A DNA stretch of 64,000 nucleotides from Stenotrophomonas humi (GCF_001431415.1 NZ_LDJI01000013.1:141677-205676), one strand, 5' to 3'; counted from the first letter of the stretch, positions 10,900 through 19,952 are shown. Numbers and translations: made by a program. The notes: generated from the sequence alone by a model not told the origin.

Positions 10900-10933
10900 G
10901 AAGCCCGGGCAGGGAACTGCCCGGGCTTCTTTA
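10900..10933. terminator. Rho-independent terminator of the S46 peptidase gene
   Basis: Thirteen-base perfect stem GAAGCCCGGGCAG / CTGCCCGGGCTTC with loop GGAA, followed by TTTAGTTTT. It lies between convergent genes. Confidence 0.88.
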
Positions 10934-10968
10934 GTTTTCGAGGTGTGAGGAAAGAGGCCTGACCGGCC

Positions 10969-11841
10969 TCAGCGGTAGGGCCCCGGCCCACGCCAGAGCA
11001 GCTCGCCATAGCGGTAGACGTACATCACGATGACGAACTGTCGGGCATCGCCGATGTCCTTCAGTTCCGGCGAGCCCGCCTGCAGCATGCGGCACTTGCT
11101 GGAGCCGCGCCGGAGTGCGACTTCGGCCGGGCAGACCATCAGGTAAGTGGTGCCGGGCAGCGGAATGGAGAGTTCCTTCTTGCCATCGACTTCCTTGGCC
11201 CCTTCCATCCAGGCGCGCAGTCTGTCCTCGCTGAGCAGGTCATAGATGATCTGGTAGCCGCCCACTTCCATGGCCGGTTCACCGGCGCTCCTGTCGACAC
11301 GCCTGCCGCTGTCATTGCCAGGGCCTGCGGAGCGTCCGGAGTCGTCCTGGGCGGTGGTTCTATCCAGCGAACCGGGCGGGCGTCCGGTCCAGGTCTGGGT
11401 CCTGCGTGGCACGGTCTCCGAGGGGCTGGCTGCCGGTGGTGGCGCGGCCGGTGCCTGTGCCTGTGTCGGCGTCTGCTGCTCTTCCTGCTCCGGCTCGCTG
11501 GGCGGCTCGATGTAGCGGGCTTCCGGCACCGGCTTGCGGGCTTCGCTGCGGCGGTGCGTCGGCGGTTTGGGTTGGGAGCGGGGCGTCATGCTGGGCTTCT
11601 GCTGGGGCTGTAATTGCCGGGGCTGTGGAGACGGTGGCGCCTCACCGACAAAATCGACCTTGACCCGACCACCCCCGGACGAGCCCTGTGGCGAGGAAAC
11701 CACCGGCGGATTGGAGTGCAGCAGGATCAGCAGCATCAGCAGGTGCAGCAACGCACTGAGCAGCATCGCGGCCCAGCGGTCGCGGCGTTCGTTCCAGAGC
11801 TCGGGAGTGGATTGCTTCGGAGAAATGGAGGTGCTGGTCAT
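10969..11841 (-). CDS. Membrane-anchored TonB-like protein of unknown function
   Basis: 290 residues. One membrane span lies at about residues 28-42 (LLSALLHLLMLLILL), with an N-terminal cytoplasmic tail. A long Pro/Gln/Ser-rich linker (about 45-170) follows, then a compact C-terminal domain of about 95 residues beginning near YQIIYDLLSEDRL, with two Cys (VCPAE and SSKCRM). The layout is that of TonB or TolA periplasm-spanning proteins, but no TonB C-terminal motif is recognisable and no exbB/exbD is nearby. An envelope-spanning role is therefore only an inference. Confidence 0.7.
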   Translation of the reverse strand: MTSTSISPKQSTPELWNERRDRWAAMLLSALLHLLMLLILLHSNPPVVSSPQGSSGGGRVKVDFVGEAPPSPQPRQLQPQQKPSMTPRSQPKPPTHRRSEARKPVPEARYIEPPSEPEQEEQQTPTQAQAPAAPPPAASPSETVPRRTQTWTGRPPGSLDRTTAQDDSGRSAGPGNDSGRRVDRSAGEPAMEVGGYQIIYDLLSEDRLRAWMEGAKEVDGKKELSIPLPGTTYLMVCPAEVALRRGSSKCRMLQAGSPELKDIGDARQFVIVMYVYRYGELLWRGPGPYR

Positions 11842-12274
11842 GCCGCGTTTGGGAGCCTGGAGGTTGCTGCCCTTGTGCGGAAGTCACACCGTGCCACCGA
11901 TAGGGGACTGGCATGGTAACGCCTGTGCCGGGCACGCAGCGGGGGGAGAGGGGAATGGAGAGCAGGGAATGAAAGGTCTCCCGCTGCTGATGTATTTCCC
12001 TTCCGCTCGTGTCCCTTCATTCCCTGTTCCTTGTTCTCCGCGTCAGAAGCTTTGATGGGACGGGGGCTGGGGCATGAAAGTTCCTTGCGCTCCGGATTTG
12101 TCCCATTCCCGTTCGTACCCCCTACATTCCCTGTTCCCCCAATCCCCGTTCCCTGCTGCCAGTCACCTGATCCGTATCGAAGGTAACCGTGGGCGGCTTC
12201 GTCGCGCGGCCGGGCTATGATGCGCCTCCCGCCGCATTCACCCGGCGGGCCCCACACAACAATGGAAATGCTGC
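11842..12274. repeat. Gene-free 433-base stretch with repeated CATTCCCTGTTCC-type motifs
   Basis: No convincing gene. Pyrimidine-rich copies of a motif like CATTCCCTGTTCC occur at about 12018 and 12125, with a looser copy near 12147 (CCCGTTCCCTGC). A copy in opposite orientation (GCAGGGAATGAAAGG, about 11961) allows long-range pairing. The histidine phosphatase promoter must also be here but is not obvious. Confidence 0.55.
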
Positions 12275-12919
12275 ATGCGCATCCTGCTTGCCCGTCACGG
12301 CGAAACGCCGTGGAACGCCGAAGGCCGTTACCAAGGCCAGATCGACATTCCTCTTTCGCCCGTGGGCGAAGCCCAGGCCAAGGCCTTGGGTGAGCGGCTG
12401 GCAGACGTGCAGATCACCCGCGCCGTCGCCTCGCCGCTGAGCCGTGCGCAAAGCACCGCCAAGGCCGCACTGGGCAGCAATCGTGAGTCGATGCTGCTGA
12501 CCGAACCGGACCTGCAGGAAATCGCCCACGGCGAGTGGGAAGGCCTGCTCGCCAGCGAGATCAATGACAAGGATCCCGCCCGTCTGCGCGCCTGGCGCGA
12601 AGAGCCGGACACCGTACTGATGCCCGGCGGCGAATCGCTGCGGCAGGTGTTGGATCGCAGCTGGCGCGGGCTGGCCAAGGCCGCTGAAGGTCTGGGTGAG
12701 GAAGACACCTTGCTGGTGGTCGCCCACGACGCGGTCAACCGCGTGATCCTGTGCAAGATCCTAGGCCTGCCGATCTCCAAGCTGTGGACCTTCCGCCAGG
12801 CACCGACCACGCTCAACCTGCTCGAAGGCCCGGACGTGGAGCATCTGGAAGTCGTGCGCCTGAACGACTGCGCGCACCACACCCCGTTCTTCGGCGAAGC
12901 CAAGCACCGCGCGCTGTAA
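12275..12919 (+). CDS. Histidine phosphatase family protein (phosphoglycerate mutase-like)
   Basis: 214 residues. The N-terminal MRILLARHGETPWN carries the RHG phosphohistidine motif (His8), and VVAHDAVNRVIL supplies the second catalytic His. SRAQSTAKAA is the usual phosphate-binding Arg segment. Members include GpmB-like phosphatases and CobC; the substrate cannot be assigned. It stands alone, followed by two palindromic repeats before folC. Confidence 0.88.
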   Translation: MRILLARHGETPWNAEGRYQGQIDIPLSPVGEAQAKALGERLADVQITRAVASPLSRAQSTAKAALGSNRESMLLTEPDLQEIAHGEWEGLLASEINDKDPARLRAWREEPDTVLMPGGESLRQVLDRSWRGLAKAAEGLGEEDTLLVVAHDAVNRVILCKILGLPISKLWTFRQAPTTLNLLEGPDVEHLEVVRLNDCAHHTPFFGEAKHRAL

Positions 12920-12934
12920 CTCCACCGTGTTGCC

Positions 12935-12963
12935 CCCTCCCTTTGCCGCTGGCAAGGGGAGGG
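12935..12963. repeat. Interspersed palindrome, copy A
   Basis: Arms CCCTCCCTTTGCC / GGCAAGGGGAGGG (12 of 13 pair) around GCT. Related C-rich/G-rich hairpins recur at 17816 and 32621, suggesting a dispersed intergenic element family. Confidence 0.6.
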
Positions 12964-13001
12964 CTAGCGAGGTGCGCTTCGGGCTTTGCCGATGAACCTC
13001 C

Positions 13002-13024
13002 TGCCGAGCATGGCTCGGCACTAC
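13002..13024 (-). repeat. SMAG/REP-type palindrome (GTAG-headed stem-loop)
   Basis: On the minus strand GTAG is followed by TGCCGAGC, loop CAT, GCTCGGCA: an eight-base perfect stem with GTAG at its foot. This is the arrangement described for Stenotrophomonas maltophilia GTAG (SMAG) elements, and a useful taxonomic marker. It lies between the histidine phosphatase gene and folC. Confidence 0.8.
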
Positions 13025-13125
13025 CGGCACCGGGGTATCCCCGGTCCCGCTGTATCATGGACGCCTTTCCCGCGCGCAACGCGCAGCCGGTTGCAGTCCG
13101 GCCCATGATCCAGAGAACTGTCCGC

Positions 13126-14400
13126 ATGTCTTCCGCACGTCCCGCCACGCTTGAGCAGTGGCTCGCCCATATCGAACAGCAGCACCCGCAGGCCATCGCG
13201 ATGGGGTTGGACCGCGTGCGTGAAGTCGCCGCGCGCATGCAGCTGGGGCGGCCGGCCGAGTACAACATCGTGGTTGGCGGTACCAACGGCAAGGGTTCGA
13301 CGGTTGCTTTCATCGAGTCGATCGCGCGCGCTGCCGGTTGGAAAGTGGGCGCCTACACCTCGCCGCACCTGCTGGCCTACAACGAGCGCGTGCGCATTGA
13401 TGGTGTGGATGCCGATGACGCCACCCTGGTGGCCGGTTTCAACGCCGTCGAGGACGCGCGTGGCGACACGCCGTTGACCTATTTCGAATACGGCACGCTG
13501 TGTGCGTTGTGGGTGTTCCAGCAGGCAAACCTCGACCTGGCGGTGCTTGAAGTCGGGCTGGGTGGCCGCCTGGATGCGGTCAACATCATCGACGCCGATG
13601 TGTCGGTGATCACCACCGTCGACATCGACCATGCCGACTGGCTGGGCGAGGACCGCGAAGCCATCGGTGCCGAGAAGGCCGGCATCATCCGCGGCTGGAA
13701 GCCGGTGATCCTGGGAGAGACCGATCCGCCGTCGAGCGTGCTGCGTCGCGCCTACGTGCTGGGCGCCAACGCGATCCGTGGCGGCAGCGACTTCTTCGCC
13801 GAGCCCATCGACGCCGAGCACTGGTCCTGGCGGGATGTGTCTTTCCGCATCGAACTGCCGCAGCCCGCCCTCTGGGCGCCGATCCAGCGCACCAATGCCG
13901 CCACCGCCATCGCCGCCCTGCGCGCGCTGGACAAGCCGGTTCCCGATGCCGCGTGGGCGCAGGGTGTGGCCGAGGCACGGGTGACCGGTCGCCTGCAGTC
14001 GTTCCAGTGCAATGGCATCGAAGTGCTGCTCGATGTCGGCCACAACCCGCAGGCTGCCGGTGCACTGGCAGCGGCATTGAGCGCCCGGCCTGTCACCGGC
14101 CGCACCCTGGCGGTGTATGCGGCATTGGCCGACAAGGACGCACTCGGCGTGGTGCAGGCGCTGCAGCCACAGGTGGATGCCTGGTACCTGGCCGGGCTGG
14201 ACGGCGCGCGCGGCCAAAGCGCCCAGCAGTTGCGCGACCGCCTGCAGGACAGCAACGCCGCCAAGGCCGAACTTGCCGGGTCCGTCGCAGTGGCCTTGAA
14301 GGCCGCGCTGGCACAGGCCGGCGAGGGCGACCGGGTGCTGGTCTTCGGCTCGTTCCATACCGTGGGCGAAGCGTTGCCGATGCTTCGTTCAGCTGACTGA
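13126..14400 (+). CDS. folC: Bifunctional dihydrofolate/folylpolyglutamate synthase
   Basis: 424 residues from ATG 13126, chosen because AGAGA precedes it; an in-frame ATG at 13105 has no such site. It joins glutamate to dihydropteroate and folates in the cytoplasm. Motifs are the P-loop VVGGTNGKGST (about residues 49-59), TSPHLLAYNERVRI (the omega-loop of Mur-ligase relatives), LEVGLGGRLDAVN, DHADWLG and LLDVGHNPQAA. It is the first gene of a folC-SPOR-cvpA-purF run, the same order as in E. coli (folC-dedD-cvpA-purF). Confidence 0.95.
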   Translation: MSSARPATLEQWLAHIEQQHPQAIAMGLDRVREVAARMQLGRPAEYNIVVGGTNGKGSTVAFIESIARAAGWKVGAYTSPHLLAYNERVRIDGVDADDATLVAGFNAVEDARGDTPLTYFEYGTLCALWVFQQANLDLAVLEVGLGGRLDAVNIIDADVSVITTVDIDHADWLGEDREAIGAEKAGIIRGWKPVILGETDPPSSVLRRAYVLGANAIRGGSDFFAEPIDAEHWSWRDVSFRIELPQPALWAPIQRTNAATAIAALRALDKPVPDAAWAQGVAEARVTGRLQSFQCNGIEVLLDVGHNPQAAGALAAALSARPVTGRTLAVYAALADKDALGVVQALQPQVDAWYLAGLDGARGQSAQQLRDRLQDSNAAKAELAGSVAVALKAALAQAGEGDRVLVFGSFHTVGEALPMLRSAD

Positions 14401-14466
14401 GAACGCACGCCGGACGCCACGCATATAATCGCGAAGGCATTCCGCCACGCCGCTCGTACGCCATCT

Positions 14467-15480
14467 GTGGATACTCCTCTGAAACAGCGACTGATTGGTG
14501 CCATCGTTCTGGTGGCGCTTGCCGTGATTTTCCTGCCCATGCTGGTCAAGGGGCCGGCGCCGGACAGTGGTACGAAAGACGTGCCGTTGACCGCGCCCGC
14601 CGCCCCTGGTGATGACCAGTTTGAAACCCGCGAATTGCCGCTGGTCGCACCGTCGGCCTCGGCCGCAGGCGCGCTGGGCATGCCCGCAGCGCAACCGGAT
14701 GCACCGGCCACGGCGCCCGTGCAATCGGGCAACGCCTTGCCGCCAACCGCGGCGGCAGGCAACTACGCGGTCAACTTTGGCGCCTATGCCAGCGAGGCCG
14801 ACGCCGACGCGGTGATCGCGCACCTGAAGAAATCCAACCTGCCGGGCTTCCGCCAGGCCGACACCATCAACGGTCGCCCGGCGTGGCGCGTGCGCATTGG
14901 TCCTTATGGGGATCGCGCGCAGGCCGAACTGGTGCGCCTGGAAGCGGGCAAGGTACGCAACGACGTCAACGCCCAGGTGGTGGTGCTCGATGCCAGCGCC
15001 GACGCGCCGGCCGCCGTATCGGCAACCCCGGCTGTCAGCACTGCCAGTGCCGCGCCAGCCACTGCGCCGGTGCGCACCGAGGCCTTGCCGCCGGAGCCGG
15101 CCAAGCCGGTCGCCGTAGCGCCCCGCCCCGAACCCAAGCCGGAAGCCCCCAAGCCGCCGGCACCGAAGCCCGAGGCGCCCAAGCCCGTCGCCGCCACCCC
15201 GGCCAAGCCGGAAGTGCGTACGCCGGCTGCCCCGGCCGCCAGCAACGTCGGCTTTGCCGTGCAGCTGGGTGCATTCGGCCAGGCTGCCGATGCCAACGCC
15301 CTGCGTGACCGCGCCCGCGCGGCAGGCTTCAGCGCCTTCGTCGAGCAGGTGCGTACCGACAACGGCACGCTCAACCGCGTACGCGTCGGCCCGGTGGCCA
15401 ACCGTGCCGAGGCCGAGCAGCTCAAGGCCCAGGTCGCGGCGAAGGTCGGCATTGCCGGCATGGTTCGTCCGCACCCCTGA
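14467..15480 (+). CDS. Membrane-anchored protein with two SPOR domains (DedD-like)
   Basis: 337 residues, GTG start. One N-terminal transmembrane helix lies at about residues 9-27 (LIGAIVLVALAVIFLPMLV). SPOR domains follow at about residues 98-175 (NYAVNFGAYASEADAD) and 257-335 (VGFAVQLGAFGQAADAN), joined by a Pro/Ala/Lys-rich linker. SPOR domains bind denuded septal peptidoglycan, so a cell-division role as for DedD is likely. E. coli DedD has one SPOR domain; the second copy here is unusual. The position between folC and cvpA matches dedD. Confidence 0.88.
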   Translation: MDTPLKQRLIGAIVLVALAVIFLPMLVKGPAPDSGTKDVPLTAPAAPGDDQFETRELPLVAPSASAAGALGMPAAQPDAPATAPVQSGNALPPTAAAGNYAVNFGAYASEADADAVIAHLKKSNLPGFRQADTINGRPAWRVRIGPYGDRAQAELVRLEAGKVRNDVNAQVVVLDASADAPAAVSATPAVSTASAAPATAPVRTEALPPEPAKPVAVAPRPEPKPEAPKPPAPKPEAPKPVAATPAKPEVRTPAAPAASNVGFAVQLGAFGQAADANALRDRARAAGFSAFVEQVRTDNGTLNRVRVGPVANRAEAEQLKAQVAAKVGIAGMVRPHP

Positions 15481-15540
15481 TGCAGCCTGAAATCCTGGAG
15501 GTGAGCGGCATCGTGCGGGCCTGTCCGCAGGGGGCGTGCC

Positions 15541-16287
15541 TTGGTTGATCTGGTGCTGCTGGCGATCATCGCCCTGTCGGCGCTGTTCGGCCTGATCCGT
15601 GGCCTGCTGGCCACGGTGCTGGGCGTCGCCTCCTGGGTGGTCGCTGGCTGGAGCGCATTCCGCTTCGGCGAGCAGGCCGCCTTGACCCTGTCCGCCGGCA
15701 TGGCGCCTTCACCTGGCGAGTACATCGGCGGTTACCTGCTGGTGTTCATCGGCGCTTTGCTGGTGATGGCGCTTGTCAGCTGGATGCTGCGCGGTGTCGT
15801 GAATTCGACCGTGTTGCTGAAAGGCCCCGACCGCCTGTTGGGGCTTTGTCTGGGCACGCTGCGCGGTGTTCTGCTGGCGGTATTGGCGGTACTGCTGATG
15901 GGCTTCACCTCGATGACTGAGGAGCCGTCCTGGCGCCAGTCCGTGGTGCTGCCCTGGTTGCAGCCGTCGGTCGATTGGCTGCGGCGCAAGCTGCCGCAGG
16001 CACCCGAGTTGCCCGAGTTGCCAGGAAAGGCGCTGATGGACTTGGGGAAGTCGGTGCTCACAGGCGATAATGCCGGACCGAACGAAGCAGACGCGGGCAA
16101 TAGATGGCCGCCGACGGGTGTGGATGCCGGACCAGCCAATGGTCCACTGACACCTCCGGATGCAGGCCCATCAGCGGACCCGACGAGGGCGTTGCCCTCC
16201 AATATCGATCCGGCGCAGGTGCGCCCGGGTCAACCCGATCCCATCCGGGTCGAGGTACGCGGCCAGGCACGGCCACCTTCACGTTAA
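15541..16287 (+). CDS. cvpA: CvpA family membrane protein
   Basis: 248 residues; TTG start supported by CAGGGGG about 8 bases upstream. About four transmembrane segments are visible in residues 1-130, beginning VDLVLLAIIALSALFGLIRG, with WLLRG-like CvpA features (ASWVVAGWSAFRFGE). The remaining third is a soluble Pro/Asp/Ala-rich tail, longer than E. coli CvpA (162 residues). It is required for colicin V production in E. coli and is often encoded just before purF, as here (33-base gap). Confidence 0.88.
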   Translation: MVDLVLLAIIALSALFGLIRGLLATVLGVASWVVAGWSAFRFGEQAALTLSAGMAPSPGEYIGGYLLVFIGALLVMALVSWMLRGVVNSTVLLKGPDRLLGLCLGTLRGVLLAVLAVLLMGFTSMTEEPSWRQSVVLPWLQPSVDWLRRKLPQAPELPELPGKALMDLGKSVLTGDNAGPNEADAGNRWPPTGVDAGPANGPLTPPDAGPSADPTRALPSNIDPAQVRPGQPDPIRVEVRGQARPPSR

Positions 16288-16320
16288 CCGGGCGCCTGCG
16301 CCCAGCGGAGATCGCGCAAC

Positions 16321-17787
16321 ATGTGTGGCATCGTCGGAATCGTCGGCAACCAGAACGTCGCCGGGCAGCTTTATGACGGCCTGACCGTCCTCCAGCATCG
16401 CGGCCAGGATGCCGCAGGCATCGCCACCGTCAACGGCACGCGGCTGCGTGTGGAAAAGGCCAGTGGCCTGGTGCGGGATGTGTTTGATGAGCGCCGCATG
16501 GCACTGCTGCAGGGACGCATCGGCATCGCCCATGTGCGCTATCCCACCGCAGGTTCGGAAGGCACCGACGAGGCGCAGCCGTTCTACGTCAACTCGCCCT
16601 ACGGCATCGCGCTGGCGCACAACGGCAACCTGATTAACACAGAGGCGCTGCGTCGCCAGGTGTTCGAAGCGGATCGCCGCAACATCAATACCGATTCGGA
16701 CAGCGAAGTGCTGCTGAACGTCTTTGCCTTTGAACTCGACGCACAGGGCATGCTCACCCCGGAAGCGGCCATCCGCGCCGTGGCCGGCGTGCATCGCCGT
16801 TGCAAGGGCAGCTATGCCGTGGTCAGCGCGGTGCTGGGCCTGGGCCTGGTGGCCTTCCGTGACCCGCACGGCATCCGTCCGTTGGTGTTGGGCAAGCGCA
16901 AGCATGTGGAAGGCGACGAATACATCGTGGCATCCGAGTCGGTGGCGCTGGACGTGCTCGGTTTCGAGCGCGTGCGTGACGTCGCCCCGGGCGAGGCGGT
17001 GGTGATCACCGAGCGTGGCGAACTGTTCACCGAAGTGTGCGCGTCCAACACCCAGCAGACGCCGTGCATCTTCGAGTACGTGTACTTCGCGCGCCCGGAC
17101 TCGATGATCGACAACGTGTCGGTGCACAAGGCGCGCATGCGCATGGGCCAGAAGCTGGGCGAGAAGATCCTGCGCCTGCGTCCGGACCACGACATCGACA
17201 CGATCATCCCGATCCCGGACACCTCGCGCGACGCCGCGCTGGAAATGTCCAACGTGCTGGGCGTGAAATACCGCGAAGGCTTCGTCAAGAACCGCTACGT
17301 CGGCCGCACCTTCATCATGCCGGGGCAGGGCGAGCGCCAGAAGTCGGTGCGCCGCAAGCTCAACCCGATCCATCTGGAGTTCCGCAACCGTGTGGTGCTG
17401 CTGGTCGATGACTCGATCGTGCGTGGCACCACCAGCCAGCAGATCGTGCAGATGGCGCGCGACGCCGGTGCCCGCAAGGTGTACCTGGCCAGCGCCGCGC
17501 CGCCGGTGCGTTATCCCAACATCTACGGCATCGACATGCCGGCGCCGGAAGAGCTGGTCGCGCACAACCGCAGCGTCGAGGAAATCGAAAAACACCTGGG
17601 CTGCGATTGGCTGGTCTACCAGGATCTGGAAGACCTGGAAGTGGCCGTGCGCGAAGGCAACCAGGAGCTGAAGGAGTTCGATTCGTCCTGCTTCAACGGC
17701 AAGTACGTCACCGGCATCGAACCAGGCTACTTCGAGCGGATCCTGCAGCTGCGTTCGGACGAAGCCAAGACGCTGCGCCGCGCCTGA
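16321..17787 (+). CDS. purF: Amidophosphoribosyltransferase
   Basis: 488 residues. It catalyses the first committed step of purine synthesis: glutamine plus PRPP gives 5-phosphoribosylamine. After removal of Met1, Cys2 ([10 protein letters not shown]) is the N-terminal nucleophile of the glutaminase domain. The PRPP-binding loop is [19 protein letters not shown] (about residues 359-377). The four segments of the class II glutamine amidotransferase domain are intact, including RGQDAAGIA and AHNGNLIN. It is last in the folC-cvpA-purF run. Confidence 0.97.
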   Translation: MCGIVGIVGNQNVAGQLYDGLTVLQHRGQDAAGIATVNGTRLRVEKASGLVRDVFDERRMALLQGRIGIAHVRYPTAGSEGTDEAQPFYVNSPYGIALAHNGNLINTEALRRQVFEADRRNINTDSDSEVLLNVFAFELDAQGMLTPEAAIRAVAGVHRRCKGSYAVVSAVLGLGLVAFRDPHGIRPLVLGKRKHVEGDEYIVASESVALDVLGFERVRDVAPGEAVVITERGELFTEVCASNTQQTPCIFEYVYFARPDSMIDNVSVHKARMRMGQKLGEKILRLRPDHDIDTIIPIPDTSRDAALEMSNVLGVKYREGFVKNRYVGRTFIMPGQGERQKSVRRKLNPIHLEFRNRVVLLVDDSIVRGTTSQQIVQMARDAGARKVYLASAAPPVRYPNIYGIDMPAPEELVAHNRSVEEIEKHLGCDWLVYQDLEDLEVAVREGNQELKEFDSSCFNGKYVTGIEPGYFERILQLRSDEAKTLRRA

Positions 17788-17815
17788 GGCGCAAACAGAT
17801 CTGCACCACCCAAAG

Positions 17816-17841
17816 CCCCTCTTCTGCAAGCGGAAGAGGGG
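17816..17841. repeat. Interspersed palindrome, copy B
   Basis: CCCCTCTTC ... GAAGAGGGG around TGCAAGCG, in the 95-base gap after purF. It resembles copy A at 12935 and may terminate purF transcription, though no T run follows. Confidence 0.5.
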
Positions 17842-17882
17842 TTGGGGTGAGGGGCAAACGAAGCTGCAAGGCGTGAGTGCCA

Positions 17883-18791
17883 ATGACAACGCAACAAGCA
17901 CAACTGCCCGGAACCAACGATCAGCAGGTGGGGCAGGCAACCGCTCCGCAGGCTGTGCAGAAGCTGCTTCCCTTGCTGGAAGACAAGAATTTCTCGCTGC
18001 TCGACGCCGCCTGCCTGTGCATGGCCGCGACCGACCCGCTCGAGAAAGTCGCACTGACCCAGCACTTCGCCGCGCGTTACCGTGCCGGCAGCTTGAAGCT
18101 GCCGGCACAGGCGCCGGACCCCGAACCCATCCGCACGCCCGGTCGCCCGCCGCAGTTGGTGCTGGTGCATCCGCGCGATCTGGTGCGGCGTGGTTTCGGT
18201 TCGCCGGAAGGCCGCGCCGCCTTCATTCATGCCATCGCCCACATCGAAATCAACGCCATCGACCTGGCCTGGGATGCGGTGTATCGCTTCCGTGGTCTGC
18301 CGGGCAGTTTCTATGCCGATTGGGTGAGCTGCGCTGACGACGAGTCGCGGCACTTCATGCTGCTGCGCGAGCGATTGCTGGCGCACGGTCACGACTATGC
18401 CGATTTCCCAGCGCACAACGGCCTGTGGGAAATGTGCGAGAAGACCGCGCACGACGGTCTGGCACGCATGGGGCTGGTGCCGCGCGTGCTGGAGGCACGC
18501 GGGCTGGATGTCACCCCGGCCATGATCACCAAGCTGCGATCGCTCGGCGACGAGATCACCGCCGATGTGCTGGAAGTGATCCTGCGCGAGGAAGTGGCGC
18601 ATGTCGCGGCAGGTTCGCGCTGGTACCGCTGGTACTGCGAACGCGCCGGTGTCGAACCGCGCACCCGCTTCAAAGAGCTGCTGCACGAATATGCACACGG
18701 TTACCTGCGTGGGCCGTTCAACGTCGAAGCGCGGCTGCTGGCCGGCTTCGACGAGGACGAACTGGCGGATCTGGTCGAGCAGGCCGGGTGA
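17883..18791 (+). CDS. DUF455 family ferritin-like protein
   Basis: 302 residues from ATG 17883. Helical protein with ferritin-like diiron features: an acidic helix HIEINAIDLAWDAVYRF, then two ExxH motifs, ESRH (in CADDESRHFMLLRERL) and EVAH (in LREEVAHVAAGSRWY). This matches DUF455 proteins, which are related to tRNA-hydroxylase MiaE and other di-iron oxidases. Substrate and pathway are unknown. A perfect hairpin follows at 18799. Confidence 0.82.
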   Translation: MTTQQAQLPGTNDQQVGQATAPQAVQKLLPLLEDKNFSLLDAACLCMAATDPLEKVALTQHFAARYRAGSLKLPAQAPDPEPIRTPGRPPQLVLVHPRDLVRRGFGSPEGRAAFIHAIAHIEINAIDLAWDAVYRFRGLPGSFYADWVSCADDESRHFMLLRERLLAHGHDYADFPAHNGLWEMCEKTAHDGLARMGLVPRVLEARGLDVTPAMITKLRSLGDEITADVLEVILREEVAHVAAGSRWYRWYCERAGVEPRTRFKELLHEYAHGYLRGPFNVEARLLAGFDEDELADLVEQAG

Positions 18792-18798
18792 GCGACAA

Positions 18799-18826
18799 CG
18801 ACGTCGTGCGGATGCGCACGACGTCG
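18799..18826. repeat. Perfect 12-base inverted repeat after the DUF455 gene
   Basis: CGACGTCGTGCG, loop GATG, CGCACGACGTCG, only 7 bases past the stop. There is no T run, so it may be an mRNA 3'-end stabiliser or an operator rather than a standard terminator. The rest of the 280-base gap to 19072 shows nothing recognisable. Confidence 0.6.
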
Positions 18827-19071
18827 GCAATGAAATGCGCTCCTGCCTTTCCGGACGGATCATCCTGCAAGCCGGGCAGGTGCAGTGCCTGTCCGGATTG
18901 CGACGGCAGCGCCACCCGCAGAACCGCAACGGGGGCTGGGATGAGATCCCGCGCGCCTCTGTGCCCAGGCAGACCTGGTACTGAACAAGGCCAGCGGGAT
19001 GTGCCACGGTCCGATTGACGCGCCCGGCAGGGCATCCCACCATCGGCTCGATCACACCGGAAGTGTCCGCC

Positions 19072-19464
19072 ATGCTGCGTTGTCTGATCGCTCTGTCCGC
19101 CCTGTCGCCGTTGCTTGCCGTTGCCCAGAAACCCAGTGACGAACGCACGGTCGAACAGGCCAGTGAGCTGGTGCCGTTGTGCCGGCAGGAAGTCGAAGCG
19201 CGTTATGTGGCCAGGGACATTCCCACCTATCAATGGCGCGCGTCGCACCACGATCGTGCCAATACCTTGCATGTCGATGGCTTGATCCGTGCCGGCGGTG
19301 AGGATGTCACCGTGGCCGGTCGCATCGCGCGCGGCGCGCGTGTGCGTTACATCACAGTGGGCATTACCGATCCACGGCTGTGGTCGAAGCCAGCCATTCG
19401 TTCACCGCGCGCACGCGCGCTGGTGGGCACAATCCACAGGGAAGCAACCAGGAGCGTTTCATGA
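19072..19464 (+). CDS. Small secreted hypothetical protein
   Basis: 130 residues from ATG 19072, preceded by CCGGAAG. A signal peptide (LIALSALSPLLAVA-QK) predicts export. The mature part is basic and alternates charged and hydrophobic residues, suggesting a small beta fold (VDGLIRAGGEDVTVAGRIARG). I recognise no family. The stop overlaps the next ATG by the ATGA pattern, so the two are probably co-translated. Confidence 0.7.
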   Translation: MLRCLIALSALSPLLAVAQKPSDERTVEQASELVPLCRQEVEARYVARDIPTYQWRASHHDRANTLHVDGLIRAGGEDVTVAGRIARGARVRYITVGITDPRLWSKPAIRSPRARALVGTIHREATRSVS

Positions 19465-19898
19465 AGAAGATGTATCTCGGGCTGGCATTGCTGGTCGCCT
19501 TGGCCGGTTGCAAGCAACCGGTGCCTGAAGCGGTGACCTCGTCCGGCGTCGACGCGCCGGCAGCGGTCGTGCCGGCGGAGGATTTCCCGGCAACGCTGCA
19601 GGCTTCGGGTACCGAGCCGTTCTGGGGTGTGCGTGCAGAAGGCGGCAAGCTGTCGTACACGACGCCGGAAACCATGGACACACCGCGTACGTTTGAAGGC
19701 AAGCGCGAGTTGCAGGGCGGCGCACTGATCGTGCATGGCGGTGAGGGCGATGGCGCATTCAAGCTGACCATCAAACGCGGCGAATGCTCTGATGGCATGT
19801 CCGACCTGCGCCATCCGTTCAGCGCCGACTTCGTGCTGGGCAAGGACACCTTCAAGGGCTGCGCCCGGGATCTGGCGGTGCCAGTGGAAGCGCCCTGA
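19461..19898 (+). CDS. Small lipoprotein with GTEPFW motif
   Basis: 145 residues; CCAGGAG precedes the ATG at 19461. The lipobox LALAGC gives a lipidated Cys17, so it is a membrane-anchored periplasmic protein. The mature part holds ASGTEPFWGVRAEGG, resembling COG3650-type lipoproteins (known family, unknown function), and two more Cys near the C-terminus (GECSD and KGCARD) that could pair. It overlaps the gene before it by 4 bases; a strong terminator follows. Confidence 0.78.
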   Translation: MKKMYLGLALLVALAGCKQPVPEAVTSSGVDAPAAVVPAEDFPATLQASGTEPFWGVRAEGGKLSYTTPETMDTPRTFEGKRELQGGALIVHGGEGDGAFKLTIKRGECSDGMSDLRHPFSADFVLGKDTFKGCARDLAVPVEAP

Positions 19899-19952
19899 TT
19901 GAAGCTTTCACCGCTCGGGCGTGTTCGCCCGATGGGCGGATGAAGGTGCGGG

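Noticed and set aside
13021..14358. 445-residue minus-strand frame over folC
   Set aside because: Antisense shadow; folC on the plus strand has a full set of motifs and good context.
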